This document shows, one piece after another, positions 56,244-64,000 of a stretch of 64,000 bases of DNA. A program made the translations under genes and the position numbers. A model generated the notes under the pieces. It was not told the origin of the DNA and made no database searches. It saw nothing but the letters and a program-made list of their open reading frames with translations. The stretch is from Hyphomicrobium_A sp963724945 (GTDB lineage Bacteria; Pseudomonadota; Alphaproteobacteria; Rhizobiales; Hyphomicrobiaceae): positions 186,001 through 250,000 of the forward strand of contig CAVRWL010000003.1 in NCBI GenBank assembly GCA_963724945.1, written 5' to 3'. How positions within the stretch are numbered: position 1 is the first letter of the stretch; every line of letters starts with the position of its first letter.

Positions 56244-56448
56244 CGACTGGGTCCAATGCGCGCCCCTCGTGGCGCGCAACCGGATCAGGATTGGCAGATC
56301 AATGATGACCTTCCCGTTACTGAGGTTGCATGTCCTGCAACCGACGACCGGTAGGATCAATTCGGATCGGATTTGGCGCGCATTTGAGGTTCGCGCCGCG
56401 CCTCCGACCGCCTACAATCGCAGCCCAACGTCACGCTCCCCGTGGTCC

Positions 56449-57081
56449 ATGCTCAGATCGGCGCTGCAAAGCTTCGGCACCTTCAAAGCCCGTCCCCCGC
56501 TCGCCTTCCCAGGCCAGCGCATCGGTCTCATGGGGGGCACCTTCAACCCGCCGCACGAGGGGCACGTCATCTGCGCCTCGACCGCGCTGCGCCGGCTGAA
56601 GCTCGACCAGCTGTGGTGGATGGTGACGCCCGGCAACCCATTGAAGTCCGGCGCGGGCCTGCCCGACTTCAAGGAGCGCATGGCGCTGAGCCGGGCGCTG
56701 AGCCCCGGACCGGCGGTCAAAGTCACCGGCTTCGAGGCCGAGCTCGGCAGCCCCTATACCTACGCCACGATCCGCTTCATCACGCGCCATTACCCGCGCG
56801 TGCGCTTCGTCTGGGTGATGGGCGCCGACAACCTCGCCACATTTCACCGCTGGCAGCATTGGCGCGACATCGCCCGCCTCGTTCCGATCGCCGTGGTCGA
56901 CCGGCCGGGCTGGCACCTGAAGGCGCTTTCCTCGCCAGCGGCCCGCTTCCTCGCGCGCCGGCGCCTGCCGGAGGCCAAAGCGGCGTTGCTGCCCGGCCGC
57001 GTGCCGCCGGCCTGGGTTTTGCTCTCGTCGAAGCTATCGCCCGCCTCCTCGACCGCACTTAGGGCCGTCCGCGAAAGGTAA
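56449..57081 (+). CDS. nadD: Nicotinate-nucleotide adenylyltransferase
   Basis: 210 residues from ATG 56449. Joins ATP and NaMN in NAD synthesis. IGLMGGTFNPPHEGHVICAS holds the nucleotidyl-transferase HxGH-type motif; VWVMGADNLATFHRWQHW and the C-terminal SSKLSPASSTALR (the ISSTxIR element, here altered) follow. First gene of nadD-rsfS-rlmH, which in relatives directly follows proA; here 14.7 kb intervenes. Confidence 0.94.
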   Translation: MLRSALQSFGTFKARPPLAFPGQRIGLMGGTFNPPHEGHVICASTALRRLKLDQLWWMVTPGNPLKSGAGLPDFKERMALSRALSPGPAVKVTGFEAELGSPYTYATIRFITRHYPRVRFVWVMGADNLATFHRWQHWRDIARLVPIAVVDRPGWHLKALSSPAARFLARRRLPEAKAALLPGRVPPAWVLLSSKLSPASSTALRAVRER

Positions 57082-57291
57082 GAGGCTGTAATACAACAGA
57101 TTTTTTACAGAAGTCCGGGCGACCGCCACCTTCTGCACCGCGGAAAGGTATTGATGCCCCCCCGCCCCAGCGCTTATGTTTTGCGTCGGTGGGCGAGCCC
57201 ACCGCAACAAACGCCCTGGTGCACGGGAGGCAGAACGGCACTCAGGCGTCAGCCCTTTCGGGGTGAATGAGGAAAGGACAACCAGCACACG

Positions 57292-57702
57292 ATGCGAACC
57301 GCACTTGAGGGTGCCCGTAGGGGCACGCCTCCCGCTGAGCTATTGTCAGAAGGGCAAAAGCCGGCTGCTCTGCTCAAGCAGATCGTCCATCTACTCGACG
57401 AAGCGAAGGCCGAGGACGTGGTCACGATCGATCTGGCAGGAAAGTCTTCCATCGGCGATTACATGGTGATCGCATCGGGCCGGTCCGACCGGCACGTGGG
57501 CGCCATTGCCGAGCAACTCCAGCGCAAACTCAAAGGCAAGGGCGCCGCCCGCGTGCGTGTCGAGGGCCTCGAGGCGTGCGACTGGGTGCTGATCGACACC
57601 GGCGACATCATCGTGCACGTGTTCCGGCCCGAGGTGCGCGAGTTCTACAACCTCGAGAAAATGTGGTCGGCCGACCGGCCGGGCGAGCAAACCGCCCACT
57701 GA
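57292..57702 (+). CDS. rsfS: Ribosome silencing factor RsfS
   Basis: 136 residues. KAEDVVTIDLAGKSSIGDYMVIASGRSDRHVGAIAEQL and the later DWVLIDTGDIIVHVFRPEVREFYNLEKMW are diagnostic. Binds L14 and blocks subunit joining in starvation. Sits 210 bases after nadD, a wider gap than usual. Confidence 0.95.
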   Translation: MRTALEGARRGTPPAELLSEGQKPAALLKQIVHLLDEAKAEDVVTIDLAGKSSIGDYMVIASGRSDRHVGAIAEQLQRKLKGKGAARVRVEGLEACDWVLIDTGDIIVHVFRPEVREFYNLEKMWSADRPGEQTAH

Positions 57703-57718
57703 GCCGGGGCGCAGGAAA

Positions 57719-57748
57719 GGGTGTCTGGCCCTTTCGGGTCTGACACCC
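57719..57748. repeat. GGTGTC-type intergenic hairpin (copy 3)
   Basis: Outer arms GGGTGTC (57719-57725) and GACACCC (57742-57748) with inner CCC and GGG around TTTC... Begins 16 bases after the rsfS stop and is followed 21 bases later by a further copy. Confidence 0.75.
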
Positions 57749-57769
57749 GTGCGCATAAGTCTCGACTAT

Positions 57770-57796
57770 GGTGTCAGACCTGAAGGGTCTGACACC
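57770..57796. repeat. GGTGTC-type intergenic hairpin (copy 4)
   Basis: Perfect 11-base arms GGTGTCAGACC (57770-57780) and GGTCTGACACC (57786-57796) with loop TGAAG. Lies 14 bases before the rlmH start. With copy 3 it forms a pair in the rsfS-rlmH spacer. Confidence 0.85.
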
Positions 57797-57810
57797 GAGA
57801 TTGCTCAATC

Positions 57811-58290
57811 ATGCGCCTCATCGTTGCCTCCGTCGGCCGCCTGAAGGACGCCGAGCGCGAGCTCTATGCCCGCTACGCCAAGCGCTTCGACGCGGCAGGG
57901 CGCCCGCTTGGGCTCGGTCCCGTGACCCTCTCAGAGATCGGCGAGAGCCGCGCTGCGACCGCGGACCTCAGAAAGGCCGAGGAGGCACAAAAGCTCCTGA
58001 AAGCGCTGAGCGCGTCGGAGGTGAAGATCGCGCTCGATGAGACGGGTCGCGCGCTGTCGAGCGCGGCGTTTGCCCAACTCATTGCCAAGCACCGCGACGG
58101 CGGCGCCAAGACGCTCAGCTTCTTGATCGGTGGCGCGGACGGGCACGGGCAGGCAGCGCTCGAAGCGGCCAACTTGAAACTGTCGCTCGGGGCCATGACG
58201 CTGCCGCACGGGCTTGCCCGCGTCGTGCTCGCCGAGCAGCTCTACCGCGCCGCAACGATCCTGGCGGGGCATCCCTATCACCGCGCGTGA
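57811..58290 (+). CDS. rlmH: 23S rRNA (pseudouridine1915-N3) methyltransferase RlmH
   Basis: 159 residues, usual length. SPOUT-fold enzyme methylating pseudouridine 1915 of helix 69. MRLIVASVGRLKDAERELYARYAKRF at the start, FLIGGADGHG (SAM-binding knot) and LPHGLARVVLAEQLYRAATILAGHPYHR at the end are diagnostic. Last of nadD-rsfS-rlmH. Confidence 0.97.
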   Translation: MRLIVASVGRLKDAERELYARYAKRFDAAGRPLGLGPVTLSEIGESRAATADLRKAEEAQKLLKALSASEVKIALDETGRALSSAAFAQLIAKHRDGGAKTLSFLIGGADGHGQAALEAANLKLSLGAMTLPHGLARVVLAEQLYRAATILAGHPYHRA

Positions 58291-58357
58291 CCGCGAAGGC
58301 CAGTTCGCTAGAATGGGCCGTCGAGATTCGACCTGAGCCGCGCACTGGAGGCACCCG

Positions 58358-58615
58358 ATGAACGCGCTCCCCGACTTCCTTACGCTTATCCTGATCGGCG
58401 CCGCCGTGGGGATCGCGATGACCCGCTACGGGCAAACCTGGCTTGGGCGGCACTTCAAGGGCGCCAGCGACGCCACCTTCGCCCTGATTGGGATCGCCGG
58501 CTCCTTCATGGCCTACCACCTGGGCCTGATCTTTGGTGTCACGATACCGATCGTGCTCTACCTCATCGCTGCCGCCGGCGCCGGGCTCACGCTGTGGCTC
58601 TGGCGCGGCCGCTAG
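58358..58615 (+). CDS. Small integral membrane protein
   Basis: 85 residues from ATG 58358 with GGAGG upstream. Three hydrophobic helices (about 7-22, 40-58, 62-80) and a short polar loop RYGQTWLGRHFKGASD. It resembles in size and layout the small transglycosylase-associated (GlsB/YeaQ) family but lacks its Gly-rich wording, so I leave it unnamed. Converges on the large coiled-coil gene, stops four bases apart. Confidence 0.72.
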   Translation: MNALPDFLTLILIGAAVGIAMTRYGQTWLGRHFKGASDATFALIGIAGSFMAYHLGLIFGVTIPIVLYLIAAAGAGLTLWLWRGR

Positions 58616-58619
58616 AGGC

Positions 58620-60434
58620 TCACGCGGGCGCGGGGCTGCCCTCGGTCAGCTCGGGATCGGGCCCTCCGTCCTGGTTCAGCACCATGAGGATCGGCGTCAA
58701 ACCCTCGACGTCGACAAGACGGAAGATCTCGATGTCGCGGCGCGCCCGCTCGCTCCAGCCGGCAATTCTCAGCGCCTGCTCCGCCTTGGAGAAGAGGCCG
58801 TGATTGCGGATCGGCTCTGCCTTCTCGAACAAGGAGTCCTTCTCGCTCTTGAGCTCGATCCCCTCTTTCTTGAGCTCGGCAATCCAGGCCTTGCGCACGT
58901 CCGTCAAGTCCGTCGCGCTGCGTCCGGATTCTTCGGCCTTGAGCTGGTCGAGCTCCCCTTTCCGCAGCAGCCACCACTTTGCGCGTCGCGGCCAGCGTAC
59001 GAGGTCCATATCGTCGAGCACGCCGGCGAGCTGGTTCATCGCCAACGCCTTCCTGCACTCTTCCTCGTTGTTGGGATCACAGCTGTAGAGGTTGGGAATC
59101 ACGAGATACGAGACGCCTTTGTGGTAGATGAAGTGCCGGCGTATCCACTCCATGTTAGCGCCGGGTGCGCGATTGATGGCAGTGCGGACCGCGGCCTGAA
59201 TCTGGCGCCGCTCGTCCCCGCGGGGCATGCGGCTCGGCGCGCCCGGCGGGTTGAGGATCGCGAGCACCAACAGCCCCATGTCGACGCCGATGGTGGCGAG
59301 CAGCGCGATGACGTCGCGGCCCGAGATCGGCTCGCCGCCCGTCGTGTGCCGCTCGGGCACGTGGCCGCCCGAGGCGATGTAGCTGCCGAGGCTCGACAGA
59401 TAGCTGCCGATGTTCGACCACAGGTTCTTGATGGCATTGGCGACGCCGGCAGGGCCCTCGTTGAACACCGCCTGGCGCAGCTTCAACACTGCCGGCTGGT
59501 CGGCCTGGTCGGCGGCCTGCGTCAGGCGCTGAGCGAGCGTCGGGTCATAGCAGGAGAAACCGCTCGCACCCGGCGCAACGGAGACGGCGGCTGAAAGCGC
59601 GCGCATCTCGGCGGCCGTCGACTTGCCGAGCTCGTTGGAGCGCGATGCGATATCGCGGGCCTTGCTGCGAATGTTCGTCGCCACGGCCTCGAAGCGCTGC
59701 TGGCGCTCGGCGATTGTTGCGCCGTCGAGCGCGGATGCGCTCTTCTGCAGCTGCTCGAGGTCCGACTGCACGGGCGCGAGCCACGAGGTCTGCACGCTGT
59801 CGCGAAGCGAGGCGATCTGATCGCGCACGCCCTTCCTCGCATTGTAGAGCGGCCCGCGCCCGGCGCCCGACGGCGTGCCGCAGCTGCCGCCGCTCGTCTC
59901 CTCGCGCGCCATCTGGCTCTCGGACCAGGTGACGACGTTGTCGAGCTGGATCTTGACGGCATCGAGCCTGGCAGCGATCGCCGCGCCCGAATTGCGCGCG
60001 TCCTCCTGCAAGTTTTGCAGGCCCGTGCGCGTCGCCTCCTCGCCGGCAATGAGGCTCCACCAGAAGCCGTAGCCGAAGCCGATCGACCAGATGGCGAGGA
60101 AGAGATAGAGCGGGAACGTGACCATCCGCTCCAGCACGCTGCGGCGCGCGCCGAACGTCTCGCGCAGCGCGAGCCACATCAGGAAAGTGAGCGCGACGAC
60201 GACGACGATGACGAGAAGATCGTTGGAGAACGCGAGACCGCCGGGCAGCTCTTGGGTTTGCGCGGCGGGCGAGGTGGAGACCCCGATGATGAAGTCGCGC
60301 ATCCCGTGCCACGTGGCGAAGCCCGAGATCACGAGCAGCATCAGCGACGCAAAGCCGATGAGCGTATTGCGTCCGAGCAGGTAGTCGGCGACGCGGCCCC
60401 ACTTGGAGGGCGACGGCGCATAGGACTCTGCCAT
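58620..60434 (-). CDS. Membrane coiled-coil protein, layout relative of the 6946-9774 gene
   Basis: 604 residues. Helix pairs at about 24-50 and 70-90 and again 105-130, with TWHGMRDF at 41-48; a helical coiled region (about 135-330) with AGRGPLY at 191-197; another membrane segment at about 370-392; and a soluble C-terminal domain (IRRHFIYHKGVSYLVIPNLYS ... LRIAGWSERARRDIEIFRLVD). TWxGMRxF and AGRGPxY occur in the same order in the protein at 6946. The C-terminal domains differ and no 90-residue repeat is present here. Function unknown. Confidence 0.78.
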   Translation of the reverse strand: MAESYAPSPSKWGRVADYLLGRNTLIGFASLMLLVISGFATWHGMRDFIIGVSTSPAAQTQELPGGLAFSNDLLVIVVVVALTFLMWLALRETFGARRSVLERMVTFPLYLFLAIWSIGFGYGFWWSLIAGEEATRTGLQNLQEDARNSGAAIAARLDAVKIQLDNVVTWSESQMAREETSGGSCGTPSGAGRGPLYNARKGVRDQIASLRDSVQTSWLAPVQSDLEQLQKSASALDGATIAERQQRFEAVATNIRSKARDIASRSNELGKSTAAEMRALSAAVSVAPGASGFSCYDPTLAQRLTQAADQADQPAVLKLRQAVFNEGPAGVANAIKNLWSNIGSYLSSLGSYIASGGHVPERHTTGGEPISGRDVIALLATIGVDMGLLVLAILNPPGAPSRMPRGDERRQIQAAVRTAINRAPGANMEWIRRHFIYHKGVSYLVIPNLYSCDPNNEEECRKALAMNQLAGVLDDMDLVRWPRRAKWWLLRKGELDQLKAEESGRSATDLTDVRKAWIAELKKEGIELKSEKDSLFEKAEPIRNHGLFSKAEQALRIAGWSERARRDIEIFRLVDVEGLTPILMVLNQDGGPDPELTEGSPAPA

Positions 60435-60635
60435 CCCCTGGCCCCCTCTTTTTTACAGCTTTCAAACGCCGATACAGGAAAAACGCGGCCCTGTCGCCTC
60501 GATTGGCGATCAGAGCTTCGCTCGGGGGCAGAAGCGTATCGCGCGTGCAACGCTTCGACGTCGGAGTTGTCCCAACGATTCCTCAGGCTTAGTGTTGCAA
60601 AGAGCTGACCGAGACCAATCCATGCGGCGCACGTC

Positions 60636-61007
60636 ATGACCGAGCCGGCCTTCGATTTCGACCTCCTGGTCCGCGGCGGGTATCCGCTTTTGCGTTACGA
60701 GCCCGATGCCAAGATCTTCCTGCAGGACGACGAGGGCGCCTGCATGTACGTCGTACGCTCGGGCAAGGTAGCTATCATGTCGGCCGGTGCCGTTTTGGAG
60801 AACGTCGGCCCCAACGGAACGTTCGGCGAGATGGCGCTGATCGACGGATCTCCGCGCAGTGCCACCGCCATCGCGCGCGAAGAGACCGAGGTCGCCGTGA
60901 TCGACGAGAAGGCCTTCCTCTATCTGGTCGAGAGGAACCCCGCGTTCGCGCTCGATTTGTTGCGGCGGCTCTCAGCGCGCCTGCGGCGCACGACCGAGAG
61001 CCTGTGA
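60636..61007 (+). CDS. Single-domain cyclic-nucleotide-binding protein
   Basis: 123 residues forming one CRP-like cNMP-binding domain and nothing else: IFLQDDEGACMYVVRSGKVAIM, then the phosphate-binding cassette GTFGEMALIDGSPRSATAIA with the Arg that contacts the phosphate, and a terminal helix. No HTH is present, so it is not a transcription factor by itself. It starts 202 bases from, and divergent to, the large coiled-coil gene, so the two may be regulated together. cAMP or cGMP binding is plausible. Confidence 0.88.
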   Translation: MTEPAFDFDLLVRGGYPLLRYEPDAKIFLQDDEGACMYVVRSGKVAIMSAGAVLENVGPNGTFGEMALIDGSPRSATAIAREETEVAVIDEKAFLYLVERNPAFALDLLRRLSARLRRTTESL

Positions 61008-61103
61008 GAGCGCCAGGCGCGGGGCTGCCCAGCCACGCTCTCAAATTCGAATTCTGCAAGAAAGGCGGCTGCCCGCGCAAGGCCAGACGATCTCTGCGAT
61101 CGT

Positions 61104-61295
61104 TTACGCCACCGATCCCAAATAGATGTTCCAGACCGCGCTCATGATGTTGCCGGCGACGAAGGCGGTCATCAGGTAGGTGGTGATGCCCAGCACCCTC
61201 TCCTGCTCCTGGGCGAGGTAGATCGCGCCTGCGGCCCCCCGCTCGGCGATGTCGGCCCAGGCGTCGAAGGCCAAGGATTTCAGTTTTTCGGCCAT
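61104..61295 (-). CDS. Small hypothetical protein with one hydrophobic helix
   Basis: 63 residues from ATG 61295 with AGGGA nine bases upstream. Amphipathic start (MAEKLKSLAFDAWADIAERGAAG) then a hydrophobic end (ITTYLMTAFVAGNIMSAVWNIYLG). No family recognised. Gene call rests on start context and codon character and is tentative. Confidence 0.5.
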   Translation of the reverse strand: MAEKLKSLAFDAWADIAERGAAGAIYLAQEQERVLGITTYLMTAFVAGNIMSAVWNIYLGSVA

Positions 61296-61427
61296 GGTTG
61301 CGGTTCCCTGTGTCAGGTTTCACCGCGAGTGTGAGCCGGGTAAGGTTAACTGGCTGTAAAATAATAAATCATTTACGCTGGCGGCCTGACCAACCCTCGC
61401 TTCGCACCCAGGCGCCGGGCGATGAGC

Positions 61428-61754
61428 TCAATGTCTCTTGCAGGAATTTAAGACTGGATCGTCCTCGGCGAGGAGAGTTGGGAATTCCACGCCACAATAG
61501 GTGGCAACCGACCATGCGATGGTGCCTTGCAGCTCACGCCCCGACATGAGCTCGATCCTGATCTGGTCGCCAGGCATCAGGCCGTAGACAAATTCGATCT
61601 TCATTCCGCAGCGCGAAATGTCGCGAATGACGACGCTCTGAGGCCGGCCCTCGAAATGCACGACGGCATGGACCCACGTGCTGCGCCGCTCGAAGGTGCG
61701 CCGCTTCGGAAGGAGTATGCCAAACCGTGGACATCGCGCGCATGTCGCCCTCAA
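61428..61754 (-). CDS. PilZ-domain protein (cyclic-di-GMP effector)
   Basis: About 108 residues. Both cyclic-di-GMP-binding elements are visible: RRTFERR (the RxxxR part) and VIRDISRCGMKIE (the DxSxxG part), followed by the beta-barrel end TIAWSVATYCGVEF. The apparent TTG start at 61754 is weak and the first dozen residues are uncertain; an indel near the start is possible. Likely an output partner for the two GGDEF-EAL proteins of this window or others. Confidence 0.83.
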   Translation of the reverse strand: MRATCARCPRFGILLPKRRTFERRSTWVHAVVHFEGRPQSVVIRDISRCGMKIEFVYGLMPGDQIRIELMSGRELQGTIAWSVATYCGVEFPTLLAEDDPVLNSCKRH

Positions 61755-61909
61755 GAGGCAATCAGTTGATCAGACGGCAACCCTAGCAAGCCTCGACTTG
61801 CATTAGCCTTTCTCGGGCCGATCGGCTTTTGCGCAAATATGGCGCCGTGCGGCAATACGGGAGGCGACGAGAAACTCCGCGGTGCTCGACCTATTGGCCT
61901 GGGGTTGGC

Positions 61910-63585
61910 CTAGTTCGCGCCTTCGAGCAGGCGCCGGGCGATGACCTGCGCCTGGATCTCGGCCGCGCCCTCGAAGATGTTGAGGATGCGGGAATCGCAC
62001 AAGACGCGGCTGATCGGGTACTCGAGCGCGAAGCCGTTGCCGCCGTGGATCTGCAGCGCGTTGTCGGCGTTGGCCCAGGCAACGCGTGCGCCCAACAGCT
62101 TCGCCATGCCGGCTTCGAGATCACAGCGGTGCCCCTTGATCCTTCTCGCGCGCGGCGAAGTAGGTGAGCTGGCGCGCGACCATGGTCTCGACCGCCATCA
62201 TCACGACTTTGTTCGCCACGCGCGGGAAAGCGTAAATCGGCTTGCCGAACTGGTTGCGGTCGAGTGCATACTTGAGACCCAGATCCATCGCGCACTGGGC
62301 GACGCCGACCGCGCGCGCCGCCGTCTGGATGCGTGCGGCCTCGAAGGTATTCATGAGCTGCTTGAAGCCCTGGCCTTCCTCGCCGCCGAGGAGCTGCGAG
62401 GTGGGAACCGCGAAGCCGTCAAAGGAGATGTCGTACTCCTTCATGCCGCGGTAGCCCAAGACCTCGATCTCGCCGCCGCTCATGCCCTCGGCGGGGAACG
62501 GCGTCTCATCTGAGCCGCGCGGTTTCCCCGCGAGCAGCATGGAGAGCCCCTTGTAGCCCTTCTCCTCGGGGTTGGTGCGCACGAGCAGCGTCATCAGGTC
62601 GGCGCGCACGGGGTGCGTGATCCAGGTCTTCTGGCCCGTGATCTTGTAGGCGTCGCCCTCCTTCACCGCGCGCGTCTTCAAGGACGCGAGGTCGGAGCCG
62701 GTGTTGGGCTCGGTGAAGACGGCGGTGGGAAGGATCTCGCCCGCTGCGATGCCGGGCAGGTACTTCTGCTTCTGCTCCTCGGTGCCGTTGTTGAGGATCA
62801 ATTCGCCCGCGATCTCCGAGCGCGTGCCGAGCGAGCCGACGCCGATGTAGCCGCGCGACAATTCCTCTGAGACGATGCACATCGCCTCCTTGCCGAGCCC
62901 GAGACCGCCGTACTCCTCCGGCATCGTCAGACCGAAGACGCCGAGCTCGGCGACCTTGGCGATGACCTCGAGCGGAATGTAGGCGTTGGCGAGGTGCCAC
63001 TCGTGCGCGTGCGGCACGACCTCGGCCTGCGAGAAGCGGCGCATCTGCTCGCGCATCTCAGCATGCGTCTCGTCGAGACCGGTATCACCGAAGGTGGTGG
63101 CGCCGGGCTGCGCGGCGATGAGCTCGGCGAGGCGCGTTTTCAGCCGTCTGCGTGCTGCCGGCGGCAATGAGCGGCGCAACCTCGTCCTCGAAGCGGCGCA
63201 CGTCGGCCTTGGGCACGCCGAGCGCGTCGGCACGGATAATCTCCACCTGGCTCATGGGTATGCCGCCGGAGATTTGCGCGAGGTACTCCGCGAACGCGGC
63301 CGCAAGGATCAGCTGCTCGAACTCGCCGAAACGGCCCTCCGCCTTGAGTTGCTGACCCCAGCCGTGCATCTGGCGCAAGCCCTCCACAGTCGTCGCCAGC
63401 CAGGCGAGCCCGTGTGCCGCGTGCTGGGCTGCATCGATGCCGCCCGCCTCCGCCACCTTGGCGCGCACGCCGGCCTTTGCCGCTTGCAGGATGCGGTCGG
63501 CCGCCGCCACGGCATCGCCGGCGAGCTCGAGCAAGGCGTCGGCGGAAAGAACGTCCTGCTCAGCCTTCAGCGCCGCAGTCGACAT
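61910..63585 (-). CDS. mcd: Methylsuccinyl-CoA dehydrogenase-like acyl-CoA dehydrogenase (two frameshifts)
   Basis: About 558 residues once joined, much longer than ordinary acyl-CoA dehydrogenases. The extra N-terminal domain includes EYLAQISGGIPMSQVEIIRADALG, which I associate with Mcd of the ethylmalonyl-CoA pathway (methylsuccinyl-CoA to mesaconyl-CoA). The core has FGLTMPEEYGGLGLG, TEPNTGSDLASLKTRA, and the end ALQIHGGNGFALEYPISRVLCDSRILNIFEGAAEIQ. Frames change at TTTT 63137-63140 and CCCC 62132-62135 (plus strand), both +1 in homopolymers, so probably errors. Start ATG 63585. Suggests C1/C2 assimilation through glyoxylate-free acetyl-CoA use. Confidence 0.85.
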
Positions 63586-63701
63586 CGTGCTCTCCTCGTG
63601 GATGATTTGGCCGAAGGCGCATCGAAGCGCCGCCGTTCCCTGTCGATGCAGAATAATCGACGGCGCCGTCAAGGCAATCCGCAGTCTGCGCGGTGTGCGC
63701 T

Positions 63702-64000
63702 CTAGCCGCCGGTGAGCGCCTTGAGAAAGCGGTGCCCCACCGGCAGGCTGCGCCGACGCGGCAGCACAGTCTCGGGATCGGGCTCGGGATCAGGCTGGGG
63801 CGCCTGTCCGGGCTCGACGATATCGACGACGGCCTCCTCCACGGGTCCAATGTAGCCCGCGTAGTCGTCGGCATCGATGTCGAGCGGCGTGCTCACCCCA
63901 TGGAGGCGGGCGCGCAGCGAGCCTTCAAGCGCCTCCTCGGCAGGGCTCTCGGGCTCCTCCTCCGTCGCGACTACGGCCCGCTCGATGATGGTGACGGAGG
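63702..64000 (-). CDS. Acidic hypothetical protein (partial, runs off the window)
   Basis: The last 99 or so codons of a gene that begins beyond 64000. Acidic and proline-rich (VEEAVVDIVEPGQAPQPDPEPDPE), ending PVGHRFLKALTGG. A GTG at 63896 would give a 64-residue protein, but the same frame stays open to the window edge with good coding character (IIERAVVATEEEPESPAEEA), so a longer gene is more likely. No domain recognised. Confidence 0.55.
   Translation of the reverse strand, partial: SVTIIERAVVATEEEPESPAEEALEGSLRARLHGVSTPLDIDADDYAGYIGPVEEAVVDIVEPGQAPQPDPEPDPETVLPRRRSLPVGHRFLKALTGG

Overview
This window comes from a GC-rich alphaproteobacterium, most likely a member of the Hyphomicrobiales (Rhizobiales). 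Support comes from the rplU-rpmA-GNAT-obgE ... proB-proA ... nadD-rsfS-rlmH housekeeping block in that group's order, an alphaproteobacterial-type porin, ZnuC/ZnuB/Zur, and an N-terminally extended acyl-CoA dehydrogenase that looks like methylsuccinyl-CoA dehydrogenase of the ethylmalonyl-CoA pathway. I could not place it below order level. No rRNA gene, CRISPR array, insertion sequence, integrase or phage gene was seen. There is one tRNA, tRNA-Ser(CGA).

Layout: 0-5.3 kb, minus strand: mtgA, an EF-hand lipoprotein, ispG and a zur-znuC-znuB zinc operon without znuA. 5.5-11.8 kb, plus strand: a degenerate, frameshifted thiolase, a large membrane coiled-coil protein with an internal tandem repeat, and a secreted von Willebrand A protein. 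11.9-17.6 kb, minus: an FAH-family hydrolase, a GGDEF-EAL protein with a periplasmic CxxCH haem-c motif, a 49-residue Cys-rich secreted peptide, and a TlpA / outer-membrane protein / DUF2946 cassette that looks metal-related. 18.3-26.2 kb: a candidate catabolic cassette (porin, secreted alpha/beta-hydrolase-fold protein, secreted fumarase-superfamily lyase, LysR regulator and a divergent C4-dicarboxylate importer) beside tRNA-Ser. 26.8-31.7 kb: DUF4166 and GbsR-type regulator under an apparently leaderless, palindrome-rich promoter, a transglutaminase-like protein, CreD and an Ntn-hydrolase-like protein. 32-41.7 kb: ribosomal proteins L21/L27, obgE and proBA, interleaved with a CHASE4-GGDEF-EAL protein, a CrtI-like oxidoreductase and HdeD. 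42.3-56.2 kb: an accessory block between proA and nadD (sensor kinase, Ada, amidotransferase, GH15, ArsC, GFA, RND pump, PRC-barrel and SnoaL-like proteins). 56.4-64 kb: nadD-rsfS-rlmH, a second large membrane coiled-coil protein related in layout to the first, a cyclic-nucleotide-binding protein, a PilZ protein, mcd and a partial acidic protein.

Functional themes: cyclic-di-GMP signalling (two GGDEF-EAL proteins and one PilZ protein); zinc and possibly copper handling; and a possible periplasmic route in which a substrate enters by a porin, is cut by an exported lyase and the C4 product is imported by DctA. The last is inference from gene order, signal peptides and family membership.

Reading caution: at least nine genes change frame. 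Most changes are +1, and five fall in short homopolymer runs, including one in the biosynthetic gene proA. Many of these are probably sequencing or assembly errors rather than true pseudogenes; the entries give each site.
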